From: Chloroflexota bacterium
GTDB taxonomy: Bacteria; Chloroflexota; Dehalococcoidia; Bin125
DNA: 10,417 nt
Direction: 5' to 3'
NCBI GenBank assembly: GCA_027296805.1
Contig: JAPUIR010000099.1
Location: forward strand, 1 to 10,417
Shown here one piece after another: positions 1 through 6,659 of this stretch. A program made the translations under genes and the position numbers. Position 1 is the stretch's first letter. Each line of letters begins with the position of its first letter. The notes below the pieces were generated by a model, which saw only the letters and a list, made by a program, of their open reading frames with translations, did no database searches and was not told where the DNA came from.

Positions 1-326
1 ACCAGATCTGGTCGCAAGAGCAAACCCTCAAAGAGCCCAGCAGCGACCGTGAGCGCCTTTGGCTGGTGATCGATTCGATCCTGGAGCGCGCCCAATACAC
101 CGGCCCCGTCGTGGGGCTCTCCATTGAAATCCTGGAACTCTCGCGCGAGAGCGGCAAACAGACCGTGCTCTTTCCCGGCAAGATCCGCCATCGTGAGCGG
201 CTGGACGAGATGGTCCGGCAGTTGAAAACGCGCTACGGCGTCTCACCCATGAAACGACTTGTGGAGGTAGAACCATGGAGCCGCATCCCCGAACGTCGCC
301 ACGCCCTGATGGACTACGACCCGTAA
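1..326 (+). CDS. Y-family DNA polymerase (ImuB-like), C-terminal fragment
   Basis: This is the 3' end of a gene that begins before the window. It is read in the frame starting at base 3, gives 107 visible residues, and stops with TAA at 324-326. The fragment corresponds to the little-finger and tail region of Y-family translesion polymerases. The tail contains WSRIPERR followed by a YDP end, which I recognise from the Y-family/ImuB proteins that accompany dnaE2. QTVLF at visible residues 53-57 (bases 159-173) fits the beta-clamp binding pentapeptide QxxLF. The catalytic palm is outside the window, so it cannot be told whether this protein is an active polymerase or a catalytically dead ImuB adaptor. 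The following small gene overlaps its end and dnaE2 follows closely, pointing to an imuB-dnaE2 mutasome operon. An imuA-like gene, if present, would lie upstream of the window. Confidence 0.82.
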   Translation, partial: QIWSQEQTLKEPSSDRERLWLVIDSILERAQYTGPVVGLSIEILELSRESGKQTVLFPGKIRHRERLDEMVRQLKTRYGVSPMKRLVEVEPWSRIPERRHALMDYDP

Positions 327-574
327 ACAGCCCCCGCCCCGTGGAGGTCGAAACCGTGGACGCCCAGCCACAGCAGATCCGCTTCCACGACCGCGGGGCC
401 GCTGGTCCCCTTCACGCCGTCGACCAGATCGACGAGGTCTGGCGCGTCGTCGACGAGTGGTGGCGCCCCACCCCCATCGAACGCACCTACTACCGCCTCA
501 CCTTGGACGACGATCGTCTGGTCACCCTCTTCCACGACACCGTCGCGGACCGCTGGTTCCTCCAGCGCTACTAG
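275..574 (+). CDS. Small DUF6504-like protein between Y-family polymerase and dnaE2
   Basis: A 99-residue protein whose body runs from about residue 22 (PVEVE) through EVWRVVDEWW and ERTYYRLTL to the end DRWFLQRY. Tryptophan-rich small proteins of this pattern (DUF6504 type) are known beside imuB/dnaE2 in Actinomycetota and Chloroflexota. I assign the family from memory of the pattern. Its function is unknown; position suggests a role in the mutasome or its regulation. ATG 275 follows a strong Shine-Dalgarno (GGAGG, 263-267) and overlaps the polymerase end by 52 bases. The first 20 or so residues are Pro/Arg-rich and look like by-products of the overlap, so GTG 341 or GTG 356 are possible alternative starts. 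The latter has its own GGAGG at 343-347 and would give 72 aa. Stop TAG at 572-574 is 10 bases before dnaE2. Confidence 0.75.
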   Translation: MEPHPRTSPRPDGLRPVNSPRPVEVETVDAQPQQIRFHDRGAAGPLHAVDQIDEVWRVVDEWWRPTPIERTYYRLTLDDDRLVTLFHDTVADRWFLQRY

Positions 575-584
575 GAGACGAAAA

Positions 585-3500
585 ATGGTCTGGCAAGATC
601 GCGCGACCCAGCTCACCCAGGTCGATCACGACTCTCCTCGCTCCCTCGCGGCCCGCGAACCGCTGCCCCACCTGGATCCGGTCGGCCTGGAAGAGACCCC
701 CTACGTGGAGTTGCATCTCCATTCTTGCTTCTCCTTGCTCAACGGCGCCTCACACGTGGAAGAGCTAGCGCAGGCCGCCCAAGAGCTGGGCTATCGCGCC
801 GTCGCGTTGACCGACGACGACGGCTTCTACGGCTCGATGGAATTTGCCCAGGAGCTCAAACTGCGTGGCATCCGCCCTATCACCGGCGTCGAGCTGACCG
901 TCGCCGAATACGACGACCCCGCCGCGCCGCGCTCCCATCTCACCCTGCTCGCCGAAACGCGCGAGGGCTACGCCCACCTCTGCCGCCTGATCAGCTACGC
1001 CCACGGACTGCTGCTGGACGACCCAGAGGCCAAGGACGCCCGGCGCAAGGATCCCTGGATCGCCTGGGACACCCTGCCTGAGTACGCAGCTGGAATCATC
1101 GTGCTCAGCGGCTGCCGCCGGGGGCGTGTCCCCACCCTCGTCGCCGCGAACCAGCTCCCAGAAGCGTGCCGCGTCCTGCGTCAGCTCGCGTCCTGGTTCG
1201 GTGCGGACAGCGTCTTCGTGGAATTACAGGACAACATGGTCCACGGCGATCTCGCCCGCAACCGGGCGCTCGTCGCACTGGCCGCGCAAGCCGGCCTGGA
1301 GGTCGTGGGCACCGGCAACGTGCACTATCACATCCGATCCCGCCACCGCCTGCAGGATGTCATGGCCGCCACGCGCCATCGCAAGACGCTGGAGGAGTCG
1401 CATCGCGAACGGCTCCCCAACGACGAGTACTTCCTGCAATCCCCCCAGACACAGGCGCAGCGCTTCGCGGCGTATCACCCACAGGCCGCGCGCAACAGCG
1501 TCCGCATCGCCCAGCGATGTCGCTTCGACATCACCGAAGACCTGGGCTATCGCTTGCCCTCACCCCAGCTCGACGACGGCCAGTCCACAGACGAACGTCT
1601 GCGCGAAATCTGTGCACAGGCCATCCGCGACAAGTACACCGCGCTCGAGCGCCCCAAGGCGCTGGAACGCCTGGAGACCGAGCTCGCGCTCATCAGCAAG
1701 CACAACCTGTCGGGCTTCTTCCTCATCTATCACGAAGTCTTCGAACTGGCGGAGATCGTGGCCCGTGAGGTGCGGGGCGAGGATTCCGCCCGGGGACGTG
1801 CCAAGCTGCCGGTGGGCCGCGGGCGGGGATCTTCGGTCTCGTCGATCGTCTGCTACTTGATCGGCCTCTCGCATATCGACCCCGTCCCCAACAACCTCTT
1901 CCTGGGCCGTTTCCTCAACGAGGATCTCCACACCCTGCCCGATATCGATCTGGACTTCCCGCGCGACATCCGCGAGCGCTTGATCGAGCGGGTCTACGAC
2001 CACTGGGGCAAGGAACACGCCGCCCTCGTCTCCACCTTCCCCACCTACCGGCTGCGCAGCGCCGTGCGCGACGTAGGCAAGGCCCTGGGCTTGCCCCTCA
2101 GCGAGCTGAGCCGCCTCTCCCGGCTCGGCACCCCCTATCACTCCGCCGAGGACCTGCGCGCGGAGTTCCAGCGCTACCCCGAGTTCGCCGCTCGCGCCGA
2201 CGCTCCCGGCTGGCGCGACCTGATCGAACTCGTGCCCCAGCTCAGCCGCATGCCCCGCCACATCTCCGAGCACCCGGGCGGCATGGTGATCGCCTCCGAA
2301 CCGCTGGTCGATTGCGTCCCCTGCCAGCCCGCGGCTTGGGAGGGGCGCTACGTCTGTCAGTGGGACAAGGACAGCATCGATGACGCGCGCATGGTCAAGA
2401 TCGATTTCCTGGCGCTGGGCATGCTCTCCGCCGTCGAAGAGTCGATCGAGCTGATCGCGCAAGAGCAGGGGCGCGAAATCAACCTCTCCCGCATCGACTT
2501 CCAGGACCAGGCCGTCTTCGACGACATCTGCGAAGGCGACACCGTGGGCGTTTTCCAGATCGAATCACGGGCCCAGATCGCCATGCTCCCCCGCTCGCAG
2601 CCGCGCACCTTGGAGGATCTCGCCGTCCAGGTTGCCATCGTGCGCCCGGGGCCGATCGTGGGAGGCGCCGTCAACCCCTACGTCACCCGACGCATGAAGC
2701 AGCGCGAGAACCCCAACTACGTCGTGGAGATGCCCCACCCCGACTTGCGGGAGGCGCTGGGCGAAACCTTGGGGGTCGTCATCTTTCAGGAGCAGGTGCT
2801 GCAGGTCGCCGAGATCATGGGCAACTTCAGCGCCGGGGAGGCCGAAGCCTTTCGTCGCGCCATGAGCCGCAAGCGCTCCGAGCAGATCATGGAGTCGTAT
2901 CGCGAGAAGTTCATGGCGGGCGCGCGCGCCAATCACGTCCATGCCGCCGTCGCCACCAAGATGTTCGAGAACCTCAAGGGCTTCGCCGAATTCGGCTTCC
3001 CCAAGAGCCACTCCGTGGCCTTCGGGCTACTGGCCTACCAGACCGCCTGGATGAAGCACTACTACCCGGTGGAGTTCTATTGCGCGCTGTTCAACAACCA
3101 GCCCATGGGCTTCTATCCCCCACACGTCCTCACCAACGACTCCCAACGCCACGGCGTCCAACTCGTCCGGCCCGACATCAACCGCAGTGCCACCACCTGC
3201 TCCGTAGAGCGCGCCGCGCAGCATCAGGGCGAACATGGCGCCGTCCGCGTCGGTCTGGGCTACGTGCGGCACGTCGGCGAAGCCGGCGCGGCGACCATCG
3301 CCCGCGAGCGCGAGCGCGCCGGCGACTTTCTCTCACTGTTCGACTTCGTACAGCGGACCGGCCTGGCCCGGCGCGCGACGGAGAGCTTGCTGCGCGTGGG
3401 CGCCTTGGATCTCTTCGGCCTCAATCGACGGGAGCTGATCTGGCAACTCGGCCTCTTCGGTGGCATGGAGCGCGCCACCCTGCGCGTGCCCAAACAGCGC

Positions 3501-3974
3501 CAATTGCAACTCCAGCTCTCCACGCAACAAGACGCCGTCTCCTTGCCGGACTTCACCCCCTACCAACGCATGGCCGCCGACTACGAACTGCTCAGCCTCT
3601 CGCCGGACTCGCACCCCATGACCTTCCTCCGTCCCGCACTCGGCGAAGGCGTCGTCTCTTCCCTGCATCTGCGTTCGCTCCCAGCCACGACGCCCATCAC
3701 GATCGCGGGGATGGTCGTCTGTCGCCAGCGCCCACAGACCGCCCGTGGCATCGTCTTCCTGCTCCTGGAGGACGAGTTCGGCATGGTCAACGTGGTCGTC
3801 AATCAGCAGCTCGACAACGAACAGGCGGCGCTCGTCCGTACTTCGATGTTCCTGGAGGTCGATGGGGTCCTGGAGAAGCGGGCGGGCGAGCAGCGCACCA
3901 TCGTCGCTCAGCGACTGCGCGAAATCGTCCCCGCCGAAGCCCTGCTCGCCCCAGAAGGCAAGAGCTGGGCCTAG
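585..3974 (+). CDS. dnaE2: Error-prone DNA polymerase III alpha subunit DnaE2
   Basis: A complete 1129-residue C-family DNA polymerase, usual length for DnaE2 and shorter than replicative DnaE. In other bacteria DnaE2 synthesises DNA across lesions with ImuB during the SOS response. Domains in order: a PHP domain from about residue 40 (HLHS at 44-47, GVEL at 101-104, LSGCRRG at 174-180, NVHYH at 245-249); polymerase core with GRGRGSS at 411-417; PDIDLDF at 452-458 supplying catalytic D455 and D457, and KID at 605-607 supplying the third Asp, D607; SEHPGG at 561-566; fingers with FGFPKSHS at 803-810; a helix-hairpin-helix region at about 914-955; QLGLF at 954-958, a possible clamp-binding pentapeptide; and an OB fold at about 1036-1110. 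The PHP motif usually TDHDG reads TDDDG (76-80). ATG 585 is chosen because AGGAGA at 573-578 is correctly spaced. It sits 10 bases after the small upstream gene and is surely co-transcribed with it. Confidence 0.96.
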   Translation: MVWQDRATQLTQVDHDSPRSLAAREPLPHLDPVGLEETPYVELHLHSCFSLLNGASHVEELAQAAQELGYRAVALTDDDGFYGSMEFAQELKLRGIRPITGVELTVAEYDDPAAPRSHLTLLAETREGYAHLCRLISYAHGLLLDDPEAKDARRKDPWIAWDTLPEYAAGIIVLSGCRRGRVPTLVAANQLPEACRVLRQLASWFGADSVFVELQDNMVHGDLARNRALVALAAQAGLEVVGTGNVHYHIRSRHRLQDVMAATRHRKTLEESHRERLPNDEYFLQSPQTQAQRFAAYHPQAARNSVRIAQRCRFDITEDLGYRLPSPQLDDGQSTDERLREICAQAIRDKYTALERPKALERLETELALISKHNLSGFFLIYHEVFELAEIVAREVRGEDSARGRAKLPVGRGRGSSVSSIVCYLIGLSHIDPVPNNLFLGRFLNEDLHTLPDIDLDFPRDIRERLIERVYDHWGKEHAALVSTFPTYRLRSAVRDVGKALGLPLSELSRLSRLGTPYHSAEDLRAEFQRYPEFAARADAPGWRDLIELVPQLSRMPRHISEHPGGMVIASEPLVDCVPCQPAAWEGRYVCQWDKDSIDDARMVKIDFLALGMLSAVEESIELIAQEQGREINLSRIDFQDQAVFDDICEGDTVGVFQIESRAQIAMLPRSQPRTLEDLAVQVAIVRPGPIVGGAVNPYVTRRMKQRENPNYVVEMPHPDLREALGETLGVVIFQEQVLQVAEIMGNFSAGEAEAFRRAMSRKRSEQIMESYREKFMAGARANHVHAAVATKMFENLKGFAEFGFPKSHSVAFGLLAYQTAWMKHYYPVEFYCALFNNQPMGFYPPHVLTNDSQRHGVQLVRPDINRSATTCSVERAAQHQGEHGAVRVGLGYVRHVGEAGAATIARERERAGDFLSLFDFVQRTGLARRATESLLRVGALDLFGLNRRELIWQLGLFGGMERATLRVPKQRQLQLQLSTQQDAVSLPDFTPYQRMAADYELLSLSPDSHPMTFLRPALGEGVVSSLHLRSLPATTPITIAGMVVCRQRPQTARGIVFLLLEDEFGMVNVVVNQQLDNEQAALVRTSMFLEVDGVLEKRAGEQRTIVAQRLREIVPAEALLAPEGKSWA

Positions 3975-3989
3975 CCGCACCCGCAGCCG

Positions 3990-4023
3990 CCGCCCACAGC
4001 AGTCTCGCCTACACTGCGGGCGG
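3990..4023 (+). other. Bulged GC-rich hairpin between dnaE2 and the PhyH gene
   Basis: CCGCCC (3990-3995) pairs with GGGCGG (4018-4023) and GCAGT (3999-4003) pairs with ACTGC (4013-4017). A 3-base bulge (ACA) lies on the left arm and the loop is 9 bases: 11 paired bases in all. No T tract follows, so it is not a classical intrinsic terminator. Its right arm overlaps the first two bases of the GGAG ribosome binding site (4022-4025) of the next gene. It could end dnaE2 transcription by another route or mask that site. The structure is seen; the role is inferred. Confidence 0.4.
4010..4015 (+). promoter_or_regulatory. Candidate -10 element (TACACT) for the PhyH gene
   Basis: TACACT fits the TANNNT -10 pattern and lies 16 bases before ATG 4032. 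A transcript from it would start near 4022, right at the GGAG ribosome binding site. No convincing -35 box is visible. It resembles TAGGCT and TAGACT before two other genes of the window. It overlaps the loop and right arm of the hairpin at 3990-4023. Confidence 0.3.
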
Positions 4024-4031
4024 AGCGCGCC

Positions 4032-4805
4032 ATGTCCCATCTCTCCCCCGCCGCCACCGTCGACGAGGTGCTGGAGCCGCTACAGCGCGATGGCTACGCC
4101 ATCGTCGATCACTTCCTCAGCCCGGCCGAGGCGGCCGCCAAGCGCGCCGACCTCGTCTCCCTCCTGGAGCAGACCCCCACCGGCCGCAACGACTTCGAGG
4201 GCTTCCACACACAGCGCATCTACGCGCTCTTCGCCAAGACCCGCGCCTTCGATGAACTCGCCACCCATCCGCTCGTCCTCGGCGTCCTCGATCGGATACT
4301 CGGCAGCTACCAGTTCAGCGCACCGCAGGGCATCCAGATCGGCCCCGGGGAGACGCGCCAAGATCTCCATCGCGACGACGGCCCCTATCCCGTTCCCCGC
4401 CCCCGTCCCGAGTTGGTGGTCAACACGATGTGGGCCCTGGACGACTTCAGCGCCGAAAACGGTGCGACCCACGTCGTGCCGGGCAGCCATCGTTGGATCG
4501 ACCAGGTCCCCCAGAGCGACACCCCCACCGAACAGGCCATCATGCCGGCGGGATCGGTCATGTTCTTCGTCGGCAGCGTCTTCCACGCGGGTGGCGCCAA
4601 CCGGACCGACTCCCCGCGCCTCGGCGTGATCCTGGAGTACTGCGCGGGCTGGCTGCGACAGCAGGAGAACCAGTACCTCGCCGTCCCCAAGGAGACCGCC
4701 CGCGAACTGCCCCAACGCATGCAGGAGCTCCTCGGCTATGGCATGCACAACGAGTTCCTGGGCCAAGTAGACGCACGTCATCCCAGCAAATGGCTGCGGA
4801 GCTAA
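4032..4805 (+). CDS. PhyH-family Fe(II)/2-oxoglutarate-dependent oxygenase
   Basis: A complete 257-residue protein of the phytanoyl-CoA dioxygenase (PhyH) family, non-haem iron enzymes that couple 2-oxoglutarate decarboxylation to hydroxylation of a small molecule. The iron triad is visible: H113 and D115 in LHRDD, and the distal H185 in VFHAGGAN. R196, eleven residues later, is placed to bind the 2-oxoglutarate carboxylate. The stretch NGATHVVPGSHRW (143-155) is a family hallmark. N-terminal DGYAIVDHFLS (20-30) is also typical. No signal peptide is seen, so it is probably cytoplasmic. The substrate cannot be read from the sequence; the family is broad (lipids, halogenated or methylated compounds, secondary metabolites). 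ATG 4032 has GGAG at 4022-4025. It starts 57 bases after dnaE2 and is coupled to the next gene. It probably has its own promoter and no functional tie to mutagenesis. Confidence 0.92.
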   Translation: MSHLSPAATVDEVLEPLQRDGYAIVDHFLSPAEAAAKRADLVSLLEQTPTGRNDFEGFHTQRIYALFAKTRAFDELATHPLVLGVLDRILGSYQFSAPQGIQIGPGETRQDLHRDDGPYPVPRPRPELVVNTMWALDDFSAENGATHVVPGSHRWIDQVPQSDTPTEQAIMPAGSVMFFVGSVFHAGGANRTDSPRLGVILEYCAGWLRQQENQYLAVPKETARELPQRMQELLGYGMHNEFLGQVDARHPSKWLRS

Positions 4806-4807
4806 CC

Positions 4808-5308
4808 GTGCCGCAGCCCCTCGACCGCGACGCCCTCCTCGCAGCCCTCCGATCGGACGGAGACCGGGTCGCCGATGTCCTCGCCGCACTGCCCGCCGAC
4901 GCCCTCGAACGGGGCGCATACGAACAGGGCTGGACCGTGAAAGATATCGCCGCCCATCTCGCCTCGATCGAGTGGACCTATCCCCGCCTGATCCGGATCG
5001 CCGAGGCGGCGGATCAAGGCACGGAATCGAGCAGCGGGAATGCGTCGTCCAGAGGCTCGAACCCCCAGATGGACGACTACAACGCCCGGCAGGTGGCGAA
5101 GCGTCGCGAGACACCGCTGCCGCAGCTCATCGAGGAGTTTCGCTCCAATCGGGCAGCGCTCATCGACGCGGTCGAGGGGACGTCCGCCGAACTCTTAGAG
5201 CGCGAGATTCAGTCCTTCGGCGGGGTGCGCGGCAGCCTGCTCCAGGTCATGTGGTCCGTCGCCGTGGAGCACGTCCGCACCCACCTCGACGACCTCCAAA
5301 GCGCCTAG
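4808..5308 (+). CDS. DinB/YfiT-like four-helix-bundle metalloprotein
   Basis: A 166-residue protein of the DinB-like superfamily, which includes YfiT, bacillithiol/mycothiol-dependent transferases and the ClbS/DUF1706 group. It is unrelated to the DinB name for DNA polymerase IV. WTVKDIAAHL (42-51) is the family's signature. The metal triad is complete: H50, then H155 and H159 in EHVRTH (HxxxH). The substrate is not evident; a thiol-dependent transferase or detoxifying role is the usual family expectation. The start is taken as GTG 4808, since GGAG at 4798-4801 is well spaced and lies in the last codons of the PhyH gene, whose stop is at 4803-4805. ATG 4790, in frame and overlapping that gene, would add six residues but lacks a good ribosome binding site. 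The close junction implies translational coupling. Residues about 70-88 are Ser/Gly-rich, a likely loop. Confidence 0.85.
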   Translation: MPQPLDRDALLAALRSDGDRVADVLAALPADALERGAYEQGWTVKDIAAHLASIEWTYPRLIRIAEAADQGTESSSGNASSRGSNPQMDDYNARQVAKRRETPLPQLIEEFRSNRAALIDAVEGTSAELLEREIQSFGGVRGSLLQVMWSVAVEHVRTHLDDLQSA

Positions 5309-5344
5309 CCGCTCGCTAAACAAACCTCGCCCGCATCGAAGCCG

Positions 5345-5350
5345 TACGTT
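5345..5350 (+). promoter_or_regulatory. Candidate -10 element (TACGTT), leaderless start of the DUF3179 lipoprotein
   Basis: TACGTT (TANNNT type) ends five bases before ATG 5356, and no Shine-Dalgarno precedes that ATG. The 47-base gap is also less GC-rich than its surroundings. A transcript from it would begin about at the start codon, a leaderless arrangement known from Deinococcus and Actinomycetota. No clear -35 box is seen. Confidence 0.3.
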
Positions 5351-5355
5351 TAACG

Positions 5356-6606
5356 ATGAGGTTGCGACTGGCTGGCCTGCCGACACTGCTGGTGTTCGCG
5401 ACGATTGCAACCGCCGCGCTCTTGCTGGCGGCCGCCTGCGGCAGCGACCCGCCGCTTGCACAGGAGGAGCCCGCCCCACCCGTGCAAGGCCCCGGGATCG
5501 GGCGCGGTCTGCTGGCCGGCATCGACACCTCGCTCCGCTCTGTCGACTTAGGCGATATTCACTTCGACCTCTTCAACGGCTTGAGTATCTCCCTCGCGGA
5601 GGCCGACGAAGCGACCATCTTGCGCCTCGTCGACGCGATCATCCCTCTCGATGCCGCACCGGAACTCCTCTCCCGCGAGGAGCAGCTGCGGATCGGCGCC
5701 GTCCGCTACGACGCGCCGGACGCCATCGACTTCGTCGCACCGGACGACCTCGTGCTGGGCTACGTGGCGAACGACGGCCGGCCCTACGCCTTCCCCATCG
5801 GTATCCTCAACTTCCACGAAATCGTCAACGATACGCTGGCGGGACGCGCGATCGTCGTGACCTACTGTCCGCTCTGTCGCAGCGGCGTTATCTACGACCG
5901 GGTCCTCGACGGTCGGCTGCTGACCTTCGGCAACACCAGCGCGCTCTACCAAAGCGACCTGGTCATGTTCGATCGCCAGACCAACAGCTATTGGCCGCAG
6001 ACCGGCGGGGAGGCCGTGGTGGGTGTGCTGACCGGGGCCCGCCTTACCGTCCTGCCCTCGTCCATGACCACGTACGACGCCTGGCTCCGCGTCCACCCGG
6101 ACACTCTCGTGCTCAGCAGCGCGACCGGCCTCGACCGCTCGTATGCGAGCGATCCCTTCCGTAGTTACGTCACCTCGGTGAACGCGGGCCGTGTGCCGTT
6201 CCCGGTCAGCTCCGAATTCCTCAACGACGACCGTTTACCCTCCGGCGATCTCGTCCTCGTCGTCGACGATGGAGAACGCGCGCACGCGTATCCACTGAAC
6301 CAATTGGGCGACGCCGCCCTGCATGACACCTGGCTTGGCGAAGCGCTTGTCGTGTTCGCCACGAGCGCGGGTCCCGCGGGCAACGTTTTCCGGGCCAGCC
6401 TCGACGGCCAGACCCTACGCTTCGAATTCGACACGGCCTCCCGGCTCTACATCGACACCGCCACCCGCAGCTCGTGGGACCTGGCGGGGCGCGCCGTCGA
6501 CGGTGCACTGGCCGGGGCGCAGCTGGAGCAAGTCCCCAGCCGCACCACCTTCTGGTTCTCGATCCTGGCCTCGTTCAGCGAGGTCGAGCTGATCGGCACG
6601 TCCTAG
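5356..6606 (+). CDS. DUF3179 domain lipoprotein
   Basis: A 416-residue exported protein. Basic residues (R2, R4) and a hydrophobic stretch to about residue 27 are followed by LAAAC, a lipobox with C28 as the likely lipidated cysteine; -3 is Ala, a mild deviation from consensus. A Pro/Glu/Gln-rich spacer (31-48) precedes the folded part. The DUF3179 domain begins near residue 133 with AFPIGILNFHEIVND (145-159) and TYCPLC (169-174, cysteines 171 and 174), then LVMFDRQTNSYWPQ (202-215). A second related block starts at AYPLNQL (311-317) without the cysteines. The family has no established function; the CPLC pair could bind metal or act in redox, which is inference. ATG 5356 is the only start in reach of the upstream in-frame stop (5317-5319), and it lacks a ribosome binding site. 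A second DUF3179 gene lies at 8810-9937. Confidence 0.88.
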   Translation: MRLRLAGLPTLLVFATIATAALLLAAACGSDPPLAQEEPAPPVQGPGIGRGLLAGIDTSLRSVDLGDIHFDLFNGLSISLAEADEATILRLVDAIIPLDAAPELLSREEQLRIGAVRYDAPDAIDFVAPDDLVLGYVANDGRPYAFPIGILNFHEIVNDTLAGRAIVVTYCPLCRSGVIYDRVLDGRLLTFGNTSALYQSDLVMFDRQTNSYWPQTGGEAVVGVLTGARLTVLPSSMTTYDAWLRVHPDTLVLSSATGLDRSYASDPFRSYVTSVNAGRVPFPVSSEFLNDDRLPSGDLVLVVDDGERAHAYPLNQLGDAALHDTWLGEALVVFATSAGPAGNVFRASLDGQTLRFEFDTASRLYIDTATRSSWDLAGRAVDGALAGAQLEQVPSRTTFWFSILASFSEVELIGTS

Positions 6607-6620
6607 CGCTCGCCCAGTCG

Positions 6621-6626
6621 TAGGCT
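6621..6626 (+). promoter_or_regulatory. Candidate -10 element (TAGGCT) for the patatin-like gene
   Basis: TAGGCT lies 33 bases before ATG 6660, in the 53-base gap. It would give a leader of about 27 bases carrying the strong GGAGGAGG ribosome binding site (6647-6654). It matches the TA(C/G)(A/G)CT form of the boxes at 4010 and 8785. No -35 box is recognised. Confidence 0.3.
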
Positions 6627-6644
6627 GGCTGCAAACGAGCAGCC
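6627..6644 (+). other. Small hairpin upstream of the patatin-like gene
   Basis: GGCTGC (6627-6632) and GCAGCC (6639-6644) form a perfect 6-bp stem around the 6-base loop AAACGA. It directly follows the TAGGCT box and ends three bases before the ribosome binding site. No T run follows, so it is a poor terminator for the DUF3179 gene. It may be a 5' leader stem, or chance. Confidence 0.3.
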
Positions 6645-6659
6645 GCGGAGGAGGGGGCG

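Noticed and set aside
1560..2462. 300-aa open frame on the - strand inside dnaE2
   Set aside because: It lies wholly antisense to the conserved DnaE2 polymerase core. Its Gly/Ala/Val/Asp-rich composition is that of a high-GC shadow frame, with no motif or ribosome site.
3333..4040. 235-aa open frame on the - strand opposite the dnaE2 3' end
   Set aside because: It covers the conserved HhH and OB parts of DnaE2 antisense. No recognisable domain and no start signal.
3080..4255. 391-aa open frame on the + strand across the dnaE2 end and phyH start
   Set aside because: Its Arg/Pro/Ala-rich composition is a frame-shifted reading of two well-supported genes, and it spans the gap between them.
4080..5114. 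344-aa open frame on the - strand opposite phyH and the DinB-like gene
   Set aside because: It is antisense to two genes with complete catalytic or metal-binding residues. Composition is shadow-like.
4808..5308. Reading the DinB-like gene as a DNA-damage polymerase because of the nearby dnaE2
   Set aside because: The protein is a small three-histidine helix bundle of the DinB/YfiT superfamily. It has no Y-family polymerase motifs, and the name overlap is historical.
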